A DNA stretch of 64,000 nucleotides from positions 62,001-126,000 of the forward strand of contig CAWHFY010000011.1 of NCBI GenBank assembly GCA_963828755.1, in the 5' to 3' direction. Of this stretch, positions 1 through 6,676 are shown in pieces. The position numbers and the translations under genes are program-made. The notes beneath the pieces are model-generated. The model saw only the letters and a list, made by a program, of their open reading frames with translations. It did not search any database and was not told the DNA's origin. Numbering within the stretch: the stretch's first letter is position 1; each line of letters opens with the position of its first letter. This DNA is from WHSW01 sp963828755 (GTDB taxonomy: Bacteria; Actinomycetota; Thermoleophilia; Solirubrobacterales; 70-9).

Positions 1-158
1 CTCAGGTCCACGACCAGCGCCCGGTCTCCCATCGTCCCCGACATCGCCTGCCGGCGCTCGGAGGCGACCACCACCTCGGCGTCCAGCGCCCGCGACGCGG
101 CGAGGAAATCGCTCGCGCGGTAGGTGGCGGTGGGCAGCACCAGAAGGACTCGGGCCAT
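1..158 (-). CDS. ATP-grasp family protein, N-terminal fragment
   Basis: Only the first ~52 codons lie in the window; the gene runs off the left edge. The ATG (complement of 156-158) opens a protein beginning MARVLLVLPTATYRASDF, followed by an alternating hydrophobic strand and EVVVASERRQA. This resembles the Rossmann-like pre-ATP-grasp domain of carboxylate-amine ligase-like proteins annotated in actinobacteria. That is family recognition from a short stretch; the ATP-binding domain itself is not visible. It is divergent from the NfuA-like gene at 223, with a 64-bp gap that must hold both promoters. Confidence 0.55.
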   Translation of the reverse strand, partial: MARVLLVLPTATYRASDFLAASRALDAEVVVASERRQAMSGTMGDRALVVDL

Positions 159-222
159 GTGCGTATCGTAGGTAGCGGCGGGCCGGCGCCACCGGCGAAC
201 GACCAGCCATACGGGATATGAG

Positions 223-912
223 ATGACCGCCGAAGACACAGCCGAGCCGACGCTCGCGATCACCGAGCAGGCGATCGAGAAGGTCAGGGGGTTCCGCGCG
301 CAGTCCGAGGACCCCGAGAGCCAGGCGCTGTGGGTGGAGGTGAGCGGCGTCTCGGACGGCGAGTACGTCTACAAGATCTCCCTCAACGCACTGCACGTTG
401 CGCACCAGGACGACGTGGTGCAGCGCCACGGCGACCTGGCGATCGTGGTGCCCGAGTCGAGCGTCGAGAAGCTGCGAGGCGCCACCATCGACTGGTCGCA
501 AGGTCTCGAGCAGAGCGGGCTCACCTTCGTGAACCCGAACAAGCCGCCGGCTCCGGCGGAGCTGCCGATGATGAGCCCGCCGATGGCGCCACCCGCGAGC
601 CCGCCCATCGACGCTCCTCCGCCCGCCGACCTCAGCGGCGACGTCGCCCAGCGGGTCATCCAAGTGATCGACCAGCAGGTCAACCCGGCCATCGCCGCGC
701 ACGGGGGGCATGCGGAGCTGGTCGCGGTCGAGGAGGACACCGCCTACCTGCGCCTGGGCGGCGGCTGCCAGGGCTGCGGGATGGCCACCGTCACCCTCGG
801 CCAGGGGATCGAGGTCGCGATCACCGAGGCGGTTCCGGAGATCGCCCGCGTGGTCGACGTCACCGACCACGCCGTCGGCACCAACCCCTACTTCGAGCCC
901 GCCAAGAAGTAG
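223..912 (+). CDS. NfuA-like iron-sulfur cluster carrier protein (NifU C-terminal domain)
   Basis: A 229-residue protein that probably binds and transfers a [4Fe-4S] cluster to apo-enzymes in the cytosol. Residues ~10-105 resemble an A-type (IscA/HesB-like) carrier domain that has lost its cluster cysteines, as in NfuA. Residues ~106-136 are a Pro/Ala/Met-rich linker. Residues ~138-215 are a NifU-type domain with the CxxC pair C182 and C185 in a GGCQGCGMA context. NfuA architecture (degenerate A-type domain plus Nfu domain) is known; its use here is inferred. The gene stands alone, with no suf/isc genes nearby. The ATG start gives the full A-type domain. Confidence 0.85.
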   Translation: MTAEDTAEPTLAITEQAIEKVRGFRAQSEDPESQALWVEVSGVSDGEYVYKISLNALHVAHQDDVVQRHGDLAIVVPESSVEKLRGATIDWSQGLEQSGLTFVNPNKPPAPAELPMMSPPMAPPASPPIDAPPPADLSGDVAQRVIQVIDQQVNPAIAAHGGHAELVAVEEDTAYLRLGGGCQGCGMATVTLGQGIEVAITEAVPEIARVVDVTDHAVGTNPYFEPAKK

Positions 913-1186
913 GGCGCCAGCGGCTCACCCCCTGTCGTCCGGGCGAGTTCTGGGCGTCGATGACTGCGGTGTCGGAGCACTTTCAAGCCTGCCTGACAGC
1001 TCGCCTCGTGCGCGAGCGGTCGCACAATCCTCGGATGAACTCAGGCGTCACTCGCGCGTTTTTCGGCTCACGAGATGGGCCGTTTCGTGGCGCCGATGTT
1101 CGGAACAAGTACGGAAACGGTCGCGCGGCCGCATTTGAACGCTCGCTCCGCGTTCGGAAAGGCCTGCTATTTGGCTTGTCAGGCCA
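913..1186. other. Intergenic stretch downstream of tRNA-Val
   Basis: About 270 bp with lower GC than the surrounding genes and no convincing coding frame. It lies between the nfuA-like stop and the 3' end of tRNA-Val (which is on the minus strand), the side where tRNA-targeting integrases leave scars. I see one small inverted repeat, GAACGC at 1137-1142 with GCGTTC at 1150-1155, but no integrase, no duplicated tRNA 3' end and no clear att core. It is probably a non-coding remnant. Confidence 0.4.
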
Positions 1187-1258
1187 TGGGCGCGGCTGGT
1201 TTCGAACCAGCGACCTCTCGCGTGTGAAGCGAGCGCTCTCCCACTGAGCTACGCGCCC
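1187..1258 (-). tRNA. tRNA-Val(CAC)
   Basis: The complement folds into a full cloverleaf. The acceptor stem pairs GGGCGCG (complement of 1252-1258) with CGCGCCC (complement of 1188-1194), with discriminator A at 1187. The D-arm, the anticodon stem CTCGC/GCGAG around loop TTCACAC, and the T-loop GGTTCGAAACC are all present. The anticodon is CAC, reading the valine codon GTG, which is favoured in this GC-rich genome. CCA is not encoded. Size is 72 nt. Confidence 0.96.
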
Positions 1259-1302
1259 GAGGGCGGGGATTGTAGATCGGAGGCGGGAGGGCGGCCGGCG
1301 GG

Positions 1303-2112
1303 CTAGTCGCCGAGGCCCACGCCGCCGGTCTCGACCACCGCGGGCGCGAGGCGGAGCTTCGGGCTCACGCCGCCGCCCCCGGTGGAGTGTCCGCCTCCGC
1401 TGCCGCCGTCGTGGCTGTGCGACGGCGCGGTGTCCTCGGGCGAGCCGCCTGTGTTCGGGTCGGTCGGCGTCTGGCCGGTGATCGAGTCCGGGCAGCGGAT
1501 CGTGTCGACGAGCTTCGCCGGCCGACCCGGCTGGGTCACCGAGTGGCTCCACGACAGATGCAGGTGGTTGCCGCGGCCGTGGCCCTCGTCGCCGTTGTAG
1601 CCGACCCAGCGAAACGGGGCCCGCGGCCGGTTCTGCCTCGGCTCGGCCCACCTCGCCAGCGCGCTGATGTCGGCCCAGGTGCCGCCCTCGGCCTTGTTCG
1701 GGACGATGTCGAGCGCCAGCCCGATCGGGTGCTCGCCCTGCTCGGCGTGCACGTCGCTCATCGAGTAACCATCGGTGATGAAGATCGGATACCGCTTCGT
1801 GATCCAGCGGATATCGGCGAGCAGCCGGCGGTCGACCATCTCGCCCTTGAAGCCCGGGATCGCGACGAACTTGCCACCACCCGTGGTCTCGCAGAGGGTC
1901 GGGCTGATCTTGGTCGAGGTCATCCGCGCGGAGGCGAGCCCGGCGATCGCGAGCGCGAGTGCGACGGCGGCGGTCAGCACCAGGGCGAATCCGCGGCGAT
2001 CTAGGGCGAGCGCCAGCGCCCGCGAGCCGCGCGAGCGTGCGGAGGAGCGGGCCGCGACCCCCTCGCGGCCCGGCCCCCGGGCGAGTGCCAGGGCGAAGTC
2101 CCATCGGGACAT
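1303..2112 (-). CDS. Membrane-anchored D-Ala-D-Ala carboxypeptidase-like (peptidase M15-like) protein
   Basis: A 269-residue protein with a basic N-terminus and one membrane segment (~residues 41-62), so the rest is probably extracytoplasmic. The core has the spacing expected of a metallopeptidase M15/hedgehog-like zinc site: H128 in GEHPIGLALDIVP, D135, and a later GNHLHLSW with H183 and H185. The substrate would be peptidoglycan peptides if active (inference). The C-terminal ~60 residues are low-complexity, rich in Gly, Ser, His and Pro. A start 30 codons upstream (2202) would run into the SRP RNA, so the ATG at 2112 is preferred. Confidence 0.6.
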   Translation of the reverse strand: MSRWDFALALARGPGREGVAARSSARSRGSRALALALDRRGFALVLTAAVALALAIAGLASARMTSTKISPTLCETTGGGKFVAIPGFKGEMVDRRLLADIRWITKRYPIFITDGYSMSDVHAEQGEHPIGLALDIVPNKAEGGTWADISALARWAEPRQNRPRAPFRWVGYNGDEGHGRGNHLHLSWSHSVTQPGRPAKLVDTIRCPDSITGQTPTDPNTGGSPEDTAPSHSHDGGSGGGHSTGGGGVSPKLRLAPAVVETGGVGLGD

Positions 2113-2160
2113 GCAATCGGCGTGCTGTGGCGATTCCCTTAGCCCGGTAGGATTCGCCCC

Positions 2161-2431
2161 GACCGTGCTAGGTGGGGAATTAGCGGTGCCCTGTACCCGC
2201 AATCCGCTCTAGCGGGGCCGAAAGCTCGTCTGAGGGTCATGGCCTACGGGGCCAGTACGCCGCGGGCGGTGTTGACGGTCAGGTCCCGCGCGATGCGCGT
2301 CCGCGAATCAGGTCAGGTCCGGAAGGAAGCAGCCTTAAGCGGTGCCGGGCAAGTGCCGCGGAACAGCCTGACTCGAGCCAGCCACGGCGGGCACGCCCGC
2401 AGACCATTCTCGAGGACGAGCCCGCACGGTC
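2161..2431 (+). ncRNA. ffs: Signal recognition particle RNA, large bacterial type with Alu domain
   Basis: The central motif at 2311-2334 has the SRP helix 8 signature: GGTCAGGTCC, then GGAAGGAAGC, then AGCC. That is the GNRA-type tetraloop and asymmetric loop bound by Ffh. Upstream, 2166-2213 matches the Alu-domain region of Bacillus-type scRNA (tagcggtgccctgtaccc, then gcaatccgctctagc). The ends pair perfectly: GACCGTGC (2161-2168) with GCACGGTC (2424-2431). That delimits 271 nt, about the length of B. subtilis scRNA. A run of six T (2433-2438) follows and probably terminates transcription. It lies upstream of dnaX, though two minus-strand genes intervene. Confidence 0.93.
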
Positions 2432-2446
2432 ATTTTTTCACCGCTG

Positions 2447-2797
2447 TCAGCGCAGGCTCTGGTAATGCGAGACCGCGTAGCGGCAGCCGGCGCTCGCGTC
2501 GACCTTGGCGAAGTACTTGCCGGGCTTGAGATCCTTCTTGACCCGCCAGGCGCCGCTCGATTTCGACTTCGTGATGCTGATCTTCACCGAGACGTAGTCG
2601 TCGAAGCGAAACAGGCTGACCTTCTTGCCGCCCTCGCAGGAGTGGGCCTTGGAGGTGACCTTGCCCTTGGCGCCATTGGCGCTCAGCTTCGTGATCTTGA
2701 TCTTCGACTTCTCGCCCCCGTCGCCGAGCGCCGCCGGCGCCACGGCCGCGAAGGCGATCGCCGCGGTCAGCGCGAGGGTCGTGAGTCCCGCTCTCAT
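2447..2797 (-). CDS. Small secreted protein of unknown function
   Basis: A 116-residue protein with a clean Sec signal peptide (MRAGLTTLALTAAIAFAAVA, cleavage near APAALG), so the mature ~90-residue protein is exported. The mature part is Lys/Ser-rich with beta-strand-like alternation and two cysteines (in HSCEGG and SAGCRY) that could form a disulfide. I do not recognise a named family; the fold may be a small beta-sandwich. Its stop lies 16 bp beyond the SRP RNA 3' end, on the opposite strand. The ATG is preceded by GAGGTAAGAGCAG-type purine-rich sequence. Confidence 0.6.
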   Translation of the reverse strand: MRAGLTTLALTAAIAFAAVAPAALGDGGEKSKIKITKLSANGAKGKVTSKAHSCEGGKKVSLFRFDDYVSVKISITKSKSSGAWRVKKDLKPGKYFAKVDASAGCRYAVSHYQSLR

Positions 2798-2857
2798 CTG
2801 CTCTTACCTCCGAATTCTTCGTCCCGTCCCGCCCGATAGCTCTAGCAGCTAACGCGG

Positions 2858-3133
2858 TCAGCCGACGACGATGGAGTCGACCGCGTCCTTGGCCTCGGCG
2901 AGCCCCACCCCGGTGATCTCCCGGTAGGCCTTGATCGCCTCGATCTTGTTGCCGGCCTGCAGCGGCCCGAGCACCCGCGGGTCTTCCCGCGGGCCCGGTA
3001 GCGCCGCGTCCGAGGCGAAGACCGAACCCGTGGATGCGGGCTCGAGCTGGCCGATCCGCTCGTAGAGCGCGCTCACCTTGCGCTCCAGCTCGGCGATCCG
3101 GCGACCGTGGTTGACGATGTCCTCGGTGCTCAC
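2858..3133 (-). CDS. Ribosomal protein L7/L12 C-terminal-domain-like protein
   Basis: A 91-residue protein starting at GTG. Residues ~5-32 form a predicted coiled coil (NHGRRIAELERKVSALYERI), followed by a flexible Ser/Pro linker. Residues ~58-90 (GNKIEAIKAYREITGVGLAE, then AKDAVDSIVVG) match the L7/L12 C-terminal fold, which in the ribosomal protein recruits GTPase factors. It is not bL12 itself, because the N-terminal dimerisation domain is absent. Stand-alone L7/L12-CTD proteins are widespread but poorly understood. It is divergent from dnaX, 48 bp apart, so the two may share a promoter region. Confidence 0.75.
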   Translation of the reverse strand: MSTEDIVNHGRRIAELERKVSALYERIGQLEPASTGSVFASDAALPGPREDPRVLGPLQAGNKIEAIKAYREITGVGLAEAKDAVDSIVVG

Positions 3134-3181
3134 CGGGCCAGTCTTTCAGACGGTCCGCGGGCCGACAGTAGACTCGGCCCA

Positions 3182-5080
3182 GTGACCGGCGAGACGTCGC
3201 TCTATCGCCGCCACCGCCCGCAGGCCTTCGATCAGGTCGTCGGCCAGGAGCCCGTGGTGCGCACGCTTTCGAACGCGGTCGAGCGCGACCGCGTCCACCA
3301 CGCCTACCTGTTCGTCGGCTCGCGCGGTACCGGCAAGACCTCGCTCGCGAAGATCCTCGCCCGCTCGCTCAACTGCGTCGACGGGCCGACCCTGCATCCC
3401 TGCGGGAAGTGCGAGTCGTGCGTGACGATCGCCGCCGGGACCTCGCTCGATGTGATCGAGATGGACGCCGCCTCGAACCGCTCGGTCGACGACATCCGCG
3501 AACTGCGCGAGCGTGTCGGATACGCGCCGGCCTCTGGCCACTGGAAGATCTACATCCTCGACGAGGCTCACATGCTCACCCGCGAGGCGTGGAACGCCTT
3601 CCTGAAGACGCTGGAGGAGCCGCCGCCGAACACCGCGTTCATTCTCGCGACGACCGAGCCCCACAAGGTGATGCCGACGATCGTCGACCGCTGCCAGCGC
3701 TTCGACTTCCAGCGGCCGTCGCTCGAGCAGCTCGCCGAGGTCGTCCGCCGGGTCGCCGCCGCCGAGGAGATCGAGATCTCCGACGGCGCGGTCGGCGCGA
3801 TCGCCCGCTCGGCCTCGGGCAGCTTCCGGGACGCGCTGGGCACCCTCGACCAGCTCGTCTCCTACGGCGGCAAGCAGGTCAGCACCGACGACGTGCTCGC
3901 CGTGCTCGGGGTCGCCGACGCCGACCTGATCCTCGCCGCCGCCGACGCGATCGCCGCCGGCGACGGCCGCGCCGCGCTCGAGGTCTCCGAGCGGCTCGCG
4001 ACCTCGGGACGCGACGTGACCCAGTTCGCCCGTGACCTCCTCGGCCATCTGCGCCAGCTGATCGTGATTCGCACGCTCGGCGAGGCGTCCGCCTCGTTCG
4101 CGGTCTCAGTGGCGCCGCCCGAGCGGCTTCGAACCCAGGCCGACTCGCTCTCCGACCTGACCCTGGCCCGCGCCGTCGACACGCTCTCCAAGGCGCTCGC
4201 CGACATCCGCGAGGGCGACGAGCCGCGGATGACCGTCGAGCTGGCGCTGCTGCGCTGCGCGCGGCCGCAGCTGGATGCGTCCAAGGAGGCGTTGGCCGAG
4301 CGGCTGGAGCGCGTTGAGGCTGCGCTGTCTGGCGGTGCGGCGGTTGTTGGCGGGCCCGTGGCGCCCGGAGCGGCGGCGGCTGGAGCGGCGGCGCCCGGCA
4401 CTGCCCGGTCGGACCCGGCTCCGGAAGCTGCCGTTCGGGCGGAGCCTGAGGCCGCGCGGCCGGAGCCAGGAGCGTCCTCCCAGGCAGCACCGGACACCGC
4501 CGCTCCGGTAGCGCCGGACACGCCGCCGGCGAGCCCGGGCTCCCACCCCCCGAAGGACGCCCCCCTCACCCAGCAAAAGGAGACCCCGGACACCGCTGAC
4601 GGTGCGGACGCGGAGGCGGAGGTCGCGGAGGATGGTGATGGTGTGGTGGCGCAGGCGACCGCCGTGGTCGAGGGGTTGGATCTCGAGAAGCTGGTCGGGT
4701 TGTGGCCGGCGGTGCTCGAGCAGGTGCGCGAGTCGGGGTCCGGGTTGCTCTCGCAGATCCTGAGCGCGGCGCGGCCGGTCGCGATCGACGTCGAGGACGC
4801 GGTGCTCGAGGTCGGCTTCCCGGCCTCGGCGGCGTTCAACAAGCGCAAGGCGGAGGCCACCGACGCGCGCGACCGCTTCGCCGACGCGCTGCGCACGATC
4901 GTCGGCGAGCGCCTGCGCCTCAAGTACGTGCTGCTCGACGGCGACGAGGTCGAGCCCGAGGCCGAGCAGAAGCTGAGCGAGGACGAGCTGATCGAGCTGA
5001 TGCGAACCGAGTTCGACGCCGAGGAATACCTGCCCGAGCCGGAGTCCGGCGAGGCCGAAGCAAAGGAGGCGGAAGGATGA
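3182..5080 (+). CDS. dnaX: DNA polymerase III subunit gamma/tau
   Basis: A 632-residue clamp-loader ATPase that loads the sliding clamp and tethers polymerase at the fork. Visible: Walker A GSRGTGKT (46-53), zinc-binding cysteines C65, C74, C77 and C80, Walker B DEAH (127-130), sensor 1 ATTEPHK, and the DRC arginine finger near 170. A Pro/Ala/Glu-rich linker (~380-480) leads to a tau-like C-terminal domain. The GTG at 3182 begins TGETSLYRRHRPQAF, the family's canonical N-terminus. An upstream ATG at 3107 would overlap the divergent gene and add unrelated residues. First gene of a dnaX-ybaB-recR operon. Confidence 0.97.
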   Translation: MTGETSLYRRHRPQAFDQVVGQEPVVRTLSNAVERDRVHHAYLFVGSRGTGKTSLAKILARSLNCVDGPTLHPCGKCESCVTIAAGTSLDVIEMDAASNRSVDDIRELRERVGYAPASGHWKIYILDEAHMLTREAWNAFLKTLEEPPPNTAFILATTEPHKVMPTIVDRCQRFDFQRPSLEQLAEVVRRVAAAEEIEISDGAVGAIARSASGSFRDALGTLDQLVSYGGKQVSTDDVLAVLGVADADLILAAADAIAAGDGRAALEVSERLATSGRDVTQFARDLLGHLRQLIVIRTLGEASASFAVSVAPPERLRTQADSLSDLTLARAVDTLSKALADIREGDEPRMTVELALLRCARPQLDASKEALAERLERVEAALSGGAAVVGGPVAPGAAAAGAAAPGTARSDPAPEAAVRAEPEAARPEPGASSQAAPDTAAPVAPDTPPASPGSHPPKDAPLTQQKETPDTADGADAEAEVAEDGDGVVAQATAVVEGLDLEKLVGLWPAVLEQVRESGSGLLSQILSAARPVAIDVEDAVLEVGFPASAAFNKRKAEATDARDRFADALRTIVGERLRLKYVLLDGDEVEPEAEQKLSEDELIELMRTEFDAEEYLPEPESGEAEAKEAEG

Positions 5081-5442
5081 CCCGGTTGCCACAGGGCGCG
5101 GGCGGATTCGACCTGAATTCGATGATGAAGCAGGTCCAGCAGATGCAGGCCGAGATGACCGAGGCCCAGGAGAAGCTCAAGGACGAGGTCGTCGACGCGA
5201 GCGCCGGCGGCGGCATGGTGAAGGCGAAGATGAGCGGCGACCTGCGCCTGCTCGAGCTGACCATCGACCCCGAGGCGATCGACCCCGAGGACCCCGAGCT
5301 CCTCCAGGACATGGTCCTCGCCGCGGTCAACGAGGCCCTGCGCTCAGCGCAGGAGCTCGCGTCGAGCAAGATGGGCGGGATCGCCGGCATGGGCGGCGGT
5401 GGAGCCGGCGGCCTCGGCGGCCTCGGCCTGCCCGGGATGTAG
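5077..5442 (+). CDS. ybaB: YbaB/EbfC family nucleoid-associated protein
   Basis: A 121-residue small DNA-binding protein that dimerises through a helical core (FDLNSMMKQVQQMQAEMTEA onward, residues ~10-40) and coats DNA as a nucleoid factor. The C-terminus is an unusual Gly/Met-rich tail (~100-121), probably disordered. The ATG overlaps the dnaX stop by four bases (ATGA), with a strong AAGGAGG at 5062-5068. It lies between dnaX and recR, the conserved arrangement for this family. Confidence 0.95.
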   Translation: MTRLPQGAGGFDLNSMMKQVQQMQAEMTEAQEKLKDEVVDASAGGGMVKAKMSGDLRLLELTIDPEAIDPEDPELLQDMVLAAVNEALRSAQELASSKMGGIAGMGGGGAGGLGGLGLPGM

Positions 5443-6042
5443 TTGTACCCACAGCCGATCAACCGGCTCGTCGCCGAGCTCGGGAAGCTGCCCGGGATCG
5501 GCCAGCGGACCGCACAGCGCCTCGCCTTCCACATCCTGCGCGCCGAGGACCAGGACGCCGCCGCGCTCGCCGACGCCATCCGCGAGGTCAAGGAGCGGGT
5601 CGGGCTGTGCGAGGTGTGCTTCAACCTCTCCGAGGGCCCGCTCTGCGAGGTCTGCCAGGACTCGCGCCGCGACCGGACCCTGATCTGCGTCGTCGAGCAG
5701 CCGGCCGACGTGATCCCGATCGAGCGCACGCACGAGTACCGCGGCCTGTACCACGTGCTCGGCGGGGCGCTCTCGCCGATCGACGGCGTCGACCCCGAGG
5801 ACCTCAAGATCGCCGAGCTCGTCCGCCGGATCGACGCGGCCGAGGAGCCGGTGAGCGAGGTAGTTCTGGCGACCAACCCGACCACCACCGGCGAGGCGAC
5901 CGCCCACCACATCGCCGAGCTGCTGCGCGGCAAGGTCTCGATCACCCGCCTCGCCAGCGGCCTGCCCGTTGGCGCCGACCTCGAGCACGCCGACGAGGTC
6001 ACCCTCGGCCGCGCCTTCGCCGGCCGCAGCGCGGTCGGCTGA
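5443..6042 (+). CDS. recR: Recombination mediator RecR
   Basis: A 199-residue protein of normal RecR length. It has an N-terminal helix-hairpin-helix (LGKLPGIGQRTAQRLAFHIL), a C4 zinc finger (C56, C59, C68, C71) and a Toprim domain (VVEQPADVIPIERTHEYRGL onward). With RecO/RecF it loads RecA at gaps during recombinational repair. The start is TTG at 5443, immediately after the ybaB stop with no gap. The sequence beginning YPQPINRLVAEL supports it. Confidence 0.97.
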   Translation: MYPQPINRLVAELGKLPGIGQRTAQRLAFHILRAEDQDAAALADAIREVKERVGLCEVCFNLSEGPLCEVCQDSRRDRTLICVVEQPADVIPIERTHEYRGLYHVLGGALSPIDGVDPEDLKIAELVRRIDAAEEPVSEVVLATNPTTTGEATAHHIAELLRGKVSITRLASGLPVGADLEHADEVTLGRAFAGRSAVG

Positions 6043-6058
6043 AGCGCGGTTTCGCCGC

Positions 6059-6598
6059 TCAGTAGCTGTAGCCGCTCGAGCTCTGCGTCGTGGTCGTCGA
6101 CGGCGGCGTCGACCCCGTGCCCGCGGACCCGTTGCCGGCGGGGATCACCGCCCAGGTGAAGCTCTTGCCGTTGAAGGAGTCGCTCACGCCATTGCCGTTC
6201 GCCGAGCCGGTGCTGGTGTCCTCGCTGAACGTGTAGAGCGGCGCGCCGTCGGCGGCGACCTGCATCGTGCCGTCGGGGCGCTTGATCGTCGTCAGCTTCG
6301 CCCCGACCTCCGGCGCCGCGGTGGGCGCACCGGTGGACGTCACCGGGATCCAGATCTTCGCGCAGGACCCGACGCATTCGATCTTGCCACTGGCCTCCTG
6401 GGCCGGCGTGTAGAGCGTCCGGCCGTCGGCGCCGACGAGCACGTCACCGGCACCTCCGACGCTTGCGGTCGCAACCGTCTCACCCCCTGAGGCGGAGGTG
6501 GTCGTTGAGTCCGAGCTCGAGCCGCAGGCGGCGAGGGCCACGGCGGCGACGAGCATCGTGAGGGCGGCGGTCAGGCGGAGCTTCAGTGAGGTGTTCAT
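6059..6598 (-). CDS. Secreted lipoprotein with two PF03640-type repeats
   Basis: A 179-residue protein. It has a signal peptide ending in lipobox LAAC followed by a Ser/Thr-rich tether, so it is probably a surface lipoprotein. Two repeats of the secreted-repeat family follow: one with TLYTPAQEASGKIECVGSCA and a second with PLYTFSEDTSTGSANG. The motif of an aromatic residue, then a D/E-rich turn, then W is typical. The function of this family is unknown. The C-terminus is Thr/Ser-rich and ends GYSY. The ATG at 6598 gives a normal signal peptide; a start 14 codons upstream would add an Arg/Pro stretch. Convergent with recR. Confidence 0.78.
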   Translation of the reverse strand: MNTSLKLRLTAALTMLVAAVALAACGSSSDSTTTSASGGETVATASVGGAGDVLVGADGRTLYTPAQEASGKIECVGSCAKIWIPVTSTGAPTAAPEVGAKLTTIKRPDGTMQVAADGAPLYTFSEDTSTGSANGNGVSDSFNGKSFTWAVIPAGNGSAGTGSTPPSTTTTQSSSGYSY

Positions 6599-6676
6599 GA
6601 CCGGTAATACGGCCGGCGCACCTCGGCGGCTTGGAGCCAAGCTAACGATTCGGTAAGTCCTGGCGCCGCTTTCCGC

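Noticed and set aside
913..1186. Integration scar or att site beside tRNA-Val
   Set aside because: Lower GC and location are suggestive, but there is no integrase, no repeated tRNA 3' end and no flanking cargo.
1303..2202. Longer start for the M15-like protein at 2202
   Set aside because: The extra 30 codons would overlap the Alu domain of the SRP RNA, and the added residues look like translated non-coding sequence. ATG 2112 is preferred.
4920..6377. Long minus-strand open frame opposite ybaB and recR
   Set aside because: It is antisense to well-conserved genes, its product is Arg/Ser/Pro-rich without domains, and GC-biased third positions keep such frames open throughout the window. The same applies to long frames opposite mmpL, glyS, lon and the mce genes.
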